A stretch of DNA of 10,522 nt from Flavobacteriales bacterium (GTDB lineage Bacteria > Bacteroidota > Bacteroidia > Flavobacteriales_F > PHOS-HE28): the NCBI GenBank assembly GCA_020854015.1, contig JADZGG010000079.1, forward strand, positions 1 through 10,522, in the 5' to 3' direction. Shown one piece after another: positions 6,836-10,522 of this stretch (its first letter is position 1; each line of letters starts with the position of its first letter). The translations under genes were made by a program, and so were the position numbers. Under the pieces are notes generated by a model that had not been told where the DNA came from, did not search any database, and was given only the letters and a program-made list of their open reading frames with translations.

Positions 6836-8389
6836 GTGGTCTTCGATCAAGCCTTGGAACTGGCCGGCGAAGCCCATGGGCTGAACCGCTCCCCGGCCGA
6901 TCTCGATCGCTTTCTTGCGCTCGCCGAAGCGGACCGCTCCATTCTCCTGAAGAGCCGGCTCAACGATTTCTCCGGCCTGCAGTTCGCTGGTGTACCGGAT
7001 CCCGTGCTCGTGAGGGAGAACCGGTTGATCGCCGCCCTCGACCTCGACCCCGAGGATCGCGCCGCTACGGTGGACCTGGCCAAGCGCGAAGCGGCGCTCG
7101 CTGGTTTCCTTGCCGAGCTGAGCAGGAACTACCCGCATTACTTCAACCTGCGCTACGGCGAAACGCGCGTGACCATGGCGGATGTGCGGAGCAAGTTGCT
7201 GGGCCCGAGCCGTGATCTGCTGCTCTACGCGTTCACCGAGGAGCACCTGTACATGCTCGTGGTCGGCGCGGACACGGCGGCATTGGTGCGCGTGCCCGGC
7301 GATGGGATCGGAGAAACGGTGAAGGCACTGAACGCGGCCATCCTGGAGCGCCAGCAGGAGGCGTACACGCAGCTTTCTTGGGCGCTCTACACGAAGGTCT
7401 TCGAACCGGTCGCCGCGCTGTTGATGAAGCCTGAGCTGCTCATCATCCCCGATGGTGAACTGCAGACCGTCAACTTCGAGGCGCTGCTCTTTGAGCCGGT
7501 GGGTAGTGGGAAGCTGAGCAGCCATATGCTGATCCAGAAGTATGCGATCGCCTACTTGCTCAGTGCCACCACGGCCGTGCAGTTCAAGACCTTGTCCAAG
7601 ACCCCATCGGGCAAGGTGCTTGCCTTCGCGCCGGGCTTCTCCGACGAGCTGAAGCAGAACTATCTGGCCCAGGTCACCGACACGGGCCTCATCGACCAGG
7701 GCTACCTTAATTATGTGAGGCAACCTTTCGCGGTGCGCACGGCACAGCAGTTGGGCGCTTCCGTGAACGCGCAGGTGAGCACCGGTGCGGATGCGAGCGA
7801 GGCGAAGTTCCGGGAACAGGCGAAGGCGTTCGGTGTTCTGCACCTGGGCACGCATGCGGAGATGAACGCAGCCTCGCCCCTGTACTCACGCCTTGTGCTC
7901 AGCAAGGATGGGCAAGGCGTGGATCCCGATGCCGATGGTTACCTCCACGCCTACGAGATCTACGAAATGGACCTCCGTGCCCAACTGGCCGTGCTCACCG
8001 CCTGCGAGACGGGTTCGGGCACCGCGGACGTGGAGGGCGTGCGTTCGCTCGGATACAGCTTCGTGTACGCCGGTTGCCCAAGCCTGGTGATGTCGCTCTG
8101 GAGCATCGATGAGAAGGTGAGCTCCGAGATCATCGCCCGCTTCTATGAATACCTGGCCGATGGCTTGCCCAAGCATGAAGCGCTGCGCCGCGCCAAACTG
8201 GATCACCTCAACGCGGCAACGGATGAACTGGCCATGCCTTACTACTGGGCGGGCTTGGTGCTGGTGGGTGACATCGAACCGGTCGAACTCGGTCCTTCAC
8301 TCATGAGCTATGTGAAGTGGGGCTTGGCAGCAGCGCTCGTCGCAGCCGTGTTCCTTTTTCTGCGTCGAAGAAGCCGATCGAAGGCTTGA
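6836..8389 (+). CDS. CHAT-domain peptidase with C-terminal membrane anchor; C-terminal part of the interrupted gene
   Basis: Open in frame from just after the TAG to TGA at 8387-8389. The only early start is GTG 6836 (517 residues), which lacks a visible ribosome binding site and a signal peptide; the first in-frame ATG is near 7173. Helical linker (about 1-115, including NYPHYFNLRYG) precedes a CHAT caspase-like domain. The dyad is intact: His340 in LHLGTHAE and Cys390 in VLTACETGSG (898 and 948 in the joined protein). The following GYSFVYAGCPSLVMSLWSID and DGLPKHEALRRAKLDHL are typical CHAT C-terminal motifs. A membrane helix lies at about 492-509 (VKWGLAAALVAAVFLFL) with a basic tail RRRSRSKA. 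In the joined protein the CHAT domain would be periplasmic and anchored to the inner membrane. Alone it would be a tail-anchored protein with CHAT probably cytoplasmic. Substrate unknown; the anti-sigma next door is the obvious candidate. Confidence 0.88.
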   Translation: MVFDQALELAGEAHGLNRSPADLDRFLALAEADRSILLKSRLNDFSGLQFAGVPDPVLVRENRLIAALDLDPEDRAATVDLAKREAALAGFLAELSRNYPHYFNLRYGETRVTMADVRSKLLGPSRDLLLYAFTEEHLYMLVVGADTAALVRVPGDGIGETVKALNAAILERQQEAYTQLSWALYTKVFEPVAALLMKPELLIIPDGELQTVNFEALLFEPVGSGKLSSHMLIQKYAIAYLLSATTAVQFKTLSKTPSGKVLAFAPGFSDELKQNYLAQVTDTGLIDQGYLNYVRQPFAVRTAQQLGASVNAQVSTGADASEAKFREQAKAFGVLHLGTHAEMNAASPLYSRLVLSKDGQGVDPDADGYLHAYEIYEMDLRAQLAVLTACETGSGTADVEGVRSLGYSFVYAGCPSLVMSLWSIDEKVSSEIIARFYEYLADGLPKHEALRRAKLDHLNAATDELAMPYYWAGLVLVGDIEPVELGPSLMSYVKWGLAAALVAAVFLFLRRRSRSKA

Positions 8390-8425
8390 TCACGCGTGTT
8401 CGCGAGCCTTTCCGCAGACGCTGTT

Positions 8426-10132
8426 CTACTGGATCACCAGCCGCGCATTGAACTGTTCCGTTCCGGTCGTGGCCGTCACGAGGTAGAGGCCCTTCGCCAA
8501 GGAAGCGTCCAAGGCGATCACCGTGTTCACTGAGGAGCCGTTCAAGGGCAGCGTGTGCATGGCCACCCGATGCCCCACCATGTCGAAGAGCTCGATGGTA
8601 GCAGTGCCTTCCTCCGCCTCCAGGCCCTCAAGGGTCAGGTGCAGTTGGTCACCGCTGTTCGGGTTGGGCCACAGGCGTAGTTCGGTGTCCGTCATTCCCA
8701 TCGGCGCATCGCCGTCCACGAAAATGTGGTCGTTGCCACCGGCCATCGGTCCCACAGGCGTGCTGTAAGGTGCGGGCAGGTTGTTGGTGATGCCCACGGA
8801 ACAGGCGTTCCCGAAAGGGCACCACGTGAGCCCGCCATCGAAGCTCACCTTCACCCGCACATTGTAGGTCCATGTGCCGCTGAGCAGCGGGTTGCTGGCC
8901 CAGCTGCCCAGTTGCAGGGAGTAGGAGCTGCTCACCACGTTGCGCTGGTAGCCGAGGTAGGGCTGGATCAGTTCGAAGAAGTAGGCGTTGGCCGGTTGGT
9001 TGGTGCCGTTCACGCTGCGACTGGTGGGCTGCGCGAAGAGTCGGCCGGTGTAGTTGGTGGCGCCCACCACCTTGTTCGTGGCCCCGCAGCTGAAGGTGTT
9101 ACCCGGTGCGCTCATCAACTGGGTCAACGGGCATTGCGCGGCCAGCGGGTCGATCTTGAAGCGGCAGGCGGGCCCCCATGCACCGTACACGCCGTTCACC
9201 GCACTGCGGATCCGCACGTTCAACAGCACGTTGGCAGGCACCGGGTTCGTCTGCAGGTTGGTGTAGCCCAGGTGGCAGCATTTCGTTGGACCCGTAGGAC
9301 CACCGATGCCGGGGTTCGCATGGCTCAGGAACACATGCCGGTCGTAGCCGCCGTCCGGGTCGAAGAACCAGAACTCGTAGCCATCGTCCGCCTGGTTGCC
9401 GATGCCGTATTGCGCGCTCACCGCAGGGTCGGGCGTAGCGATCATCAGGCCTCCGCTCCAGTTCAACCGATCGCATTGCGCCTGGATCAGGCCCATGTTG
9501 CTCACGGTGGTGTTGAAGGGCAGGTCAGGTTCGCTCAGGGCACCGAACACCGCATCGTACGAGTTGTCGATCACGCGCCGACCGGCCGCATCGCGCAGCA
9601 CCCAGCCACCGGCAATGCCCATGCTCATGCCATTGCCGCCCGCATCGCTCACCACCAGGCGCAAGGAGGCTGCGTTCGGTACGGCGAAGCTCTCCGTGCG
9701 GGTCACCTGGTTGCCGTAGGGGCCACCATTGGCCACAACGAACGAACTGTTCGCGTCCACCAGCTGCCAGATGGTCTCGTTGCCTTGGTTGTCCGTGCTG
9801 AACTCCATGGTCCAATCCGTGGCCGCCGGAGCGTTGCCGCCGCAGCTGCAATCCAGTTGGATCACATCACCTGTCGTGAAGGGATTGCCATCGTCGCAGG
9901 TGGTGCCGGGGTTCGGGCCGAAAGGGCAGGGGTCCAGTGCGTCGGGAATGCCGTCGCCGTCCGAATCCACAGGAGGTGCCGAGGCCACAGGCTCTGATGC
10001 GTTACCGCGGGGAAGCGGCTCCACGCTCGCCACTGCCGTTGCGTTCAGCAGGCACAGGGCCAGCAGCCATCCGACCGGCCGGAGCGACAGTGCGTTGATG
10101 AACGCGAAAGGGAAGGGCTGCGGGCTGTGCAT
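8426..10132 (-). CDS. T9SS-exported multidomain surface protein with TSP3-like motif
   Basis: 568 residues from ATG at 10132 to TAG at 8426-8428. A long N-terminal signal peptide has its hydrophobic core at about 19-34 (PVGWLLALCLLNATAVA). Residues 56-69 (DSDGDGIPDALDPC) are a TSP3-like calcium-binding motif, followed by TCDDGNPFTTGDVIQLDCSC at 78-97, a pairing common in Bacteroidota adhesins. Residues about 106-190 resemble the 'TDN.GNET.W.L.D' beta-sandwich module. Two further modules (about 250-328 and 352-447) share the pattern Y-x-F-x-F or FFEL, then [FY]-x-R, then a strand NVR[IV][RK] and a closing Cys-x-[FV] (WGPACRFKI; FGNACSVGI). A type A T9SS sorting domain ends the protein (WPNPNSGDQLHLTL, GLYLVTATTG, RLVIQ). 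The N-terminal part has no catalytic motif I recognise; an adhesive or structural role is the best guess. It converges on the CHAT gene with 36 nt between the stops. Confidence 0.9.
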   Translation of the reverse strand: MHSPQPFPFAFINALSLRPVGWLLALCLLNATAVASVEPLPRGNASEPVASAPPVDSDGDGIPDALDPCPFGPNPGTTCDDGNPFTTGDVIQLDCSCGGNAPAATDWTMEFSTDNQGNETIWQLVDANSSFVVANGGPYGNQVTRTESFAVPNAASLRLVVSDAGGNGMSMGIAGGWVLRDAAGRRVIDNSYDAVFGALSEPDLPFNTTVSNMGLIQAQCDRLNWSGGLMIATPDPAVSAQYGIGNQADDGYEFWFFDPDGGYDRHVFLSHANPGIGGPTGPTKCCHLGYTNLQTNPVPANVLLNVRIRSAVNGVYGAWGPACRFKIDPLAAQCPLTQLMSAPGNTFSCGATNKVVGATNYTGRLFAQPTSRSVNGTNQPANAYFFELIQPYLGYQRNVVSSSYSLQLGSWASNPLLSGTWTYNVRVKVSFDGGLTWCPFGNACSVGITNNLPAPYSTPVGPMAGGNDHIFVDGDAPMGMTDTELRLWPNPNSGDQLHLTLEGLEAEEGTATIELFDMVGHRVAMHTLPLNGSSVNTVIALDASLAKGLYLVTATTGTEQFNARLVIQ

Positions 10133-10176
10133 GGCGCAAGGGAGGTGCGCGGAGAAGGGCGGTCCGAGGACAACGG

Positions 10177-10221
10177 CGCCCCGCCATCCCTATCCCGGAG
10201 AGGGGGAAGGGAGGCGGGGCG
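10177..10221 (-). terminator. Long GC-rich stem-loop between two T9SS cargo genes
   Basis: CGCCCCGCC (10177-10185) pairs with GGCGGGGCG (10213-10221). After one bulged A, TCCCT (10187-10191) pairs with AGGGA (10208-10212), and TCCC with GGGG can extend the stem toward a GGAGA loop. This hairpin lies about 20 nt downstream of the stop of the partial gene at 10241-10522 and about 45 nt upstream of the start at 10132. No T tract follows on either side, so it is not a classical intrinsic terminator. It may be a 3' end stabiliser, an attenuator in the leader of the next gene, or an intergenic repeat element. Confidence 0.45.
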
Positions 10222-10240
10222 AAACCCGTTGGGTCGGGAA

Positions 10241-10522
10241 TTATTGGATCACCAAACGTTGAATGAATTGTTGTTCACCGGCCGTCACGTTCACCAAGTA
10301 TACGCCGTTACCCATGGCCCGGTCAAGGCTGATCACGGTGTTCAAGGTGCTGCCGTTCACGGGAATGGTGTGCGTGGCCACCTTCTGGCCCATCGTGTTG
10401 AAGATGTCCACCGTGGCGGTGAGCACCTCGCTGTTCAGCTGGTCGATGGTCACGTACAGTTGCTCGCCGTTGTTCGGGTTGGGCCACATGTTCAAGGTGC
10501 TGCTCACCTCCTCGCCATCGAA
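10241..10522 (-). CDS. C-terminal fragment of a T9SS-exported protein (5' end outside window)
   Basis: The frame is open from the window edge to TAA at 10241-10243, giving the last 93 residues, starting FDGEEVSSTLN. A GTG lies at 10505-10507 but the frame continues upstream, so it is not taken as the start. Everything visible is a type A T9SS sorting domain: MWPNPNNGEQLYVTI, then TATVDIFNTMGQKVA, then NGVYLVNVTAGEQQF and the terminal RLVIQ. An ungapped hand alignment with the last 82 residues of the protein at 8426-10132 gives 43 identities, including the identical RLVIQ end, so these are likely tandem paralogues or cargo of the same class. The function of the exported part cannot be known from this window. 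Confidence 0.88.
   Translation of the reverse strand, partial: FDGEEVSSTLNMWPNPNNGEQLYVTIDQLNSEVLTATVDIFNTMGQKVATHTIPVNGSTLNTVISLDRAMGNGVYLVNVTAGEQQFIQRLVIQ

Noticed and set aside
5141..7855. A 904-codon minus-strand open frame opposite the TPR-CHAT gene
   Set aside because: Its translation is rich in His, Arg and Gln with no recognisable domain, and it lies antisense to a gene with clear TPR and CHAT motifs. Long antisense frames are expected in GC-rich codon usage.
3836..8389. Type III-E CRISPR (Craspase) locus
   Set aside because: Only the TPR-CHAT plus ECF sigma parallel exists. There is no repeat-spacer array and no Cas7-11-like or other cas gene in the window, and the CHAT frame is secreted in its joined form.
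8726..9997. A 423-codon plus-strand open frame opposite the T9SS cargo gene
   Set aside because: Low-complexity Val/Ala/His/Arg translation, antisense to a protein with signal peptide, TSP3 motif and sorting domain; a codon-usage shadow.

Overview
This GC-rich window reads as an uncultured member of the Bacteroidota, probably a high-GC Flavobacteriales-like lineage. That is an inference from gene content: type A C-terminal sorting domains of the type IX secretion system (T9SS), an ECF sigma factor paired with a TPR-bearing anti-sigma, secreted beta-helix and TSP3/'CDDGNP' surface proteins, and no obvious Shine-Dalgarno sequences. I see no tRNA, rRNA, CRISPR array, insertion sequence or phage gene.

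Layout. (1) Bases 1-3636, minus strand: a tandemly duplicated two-gene surface-protein cassette. Each copy has a signal-peptide right-handed beta-helix protein (2596-3636; 517-1572), then after exactly 3 nt a protein built from ungapped 69-residue 'Y-x-Y-W-x-D-D ... W-S-V-P' repeats (1648-2592, with a T9SS sorting domain; 1-513, cut by the window edge inside a TSP3-like calcium-binding motif). (2) 3637-3835: a divergent intergenic region with a perfect 8-bp inverted repeat; one arm lies in a 10-bp word that recurs upstream of the second beta-helix gene. (3) 3836-8389, plus strand: a tightly packed operon of an ECF sigma factor, a membrane anti-sigma with a TPR-like outer domain, and a TPR-CHAT protease. 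The protease frame is broken by a single in-frame TAG at 6782-6784. Without the TAG it would be one 1075-residue protein with signal peptide, TPRs, CHAT domain (His898/Cys948) and a C-terminal membrane anchor. (4) 8426-10522, minus strand: two T9SS cargo genes with closely related sorting domains, one complete and one partial, separated by a long GC-rich hairpin.

How it may work together (inference). The operon would give a cytoplasmic sigma factor held by a single-pass anti-sigma. The periplasmic domain of that anti-sigma would sit next to a membrane-anchored periplasmic TPR-CHAT peptidase. This is a plausible proteolytic sigma-release circuit, and the flanking T9SS surface proteins are candidate regulon members. 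ECF sigma factors controlled by a TPR-CHAT peptidase are known from the type III-E CRISPR 'Craspase' loci, but nothing CRISPR-related is present here. Whether the amber codon is real, and whether it is a mutation or is read through, is the main question the window raises.
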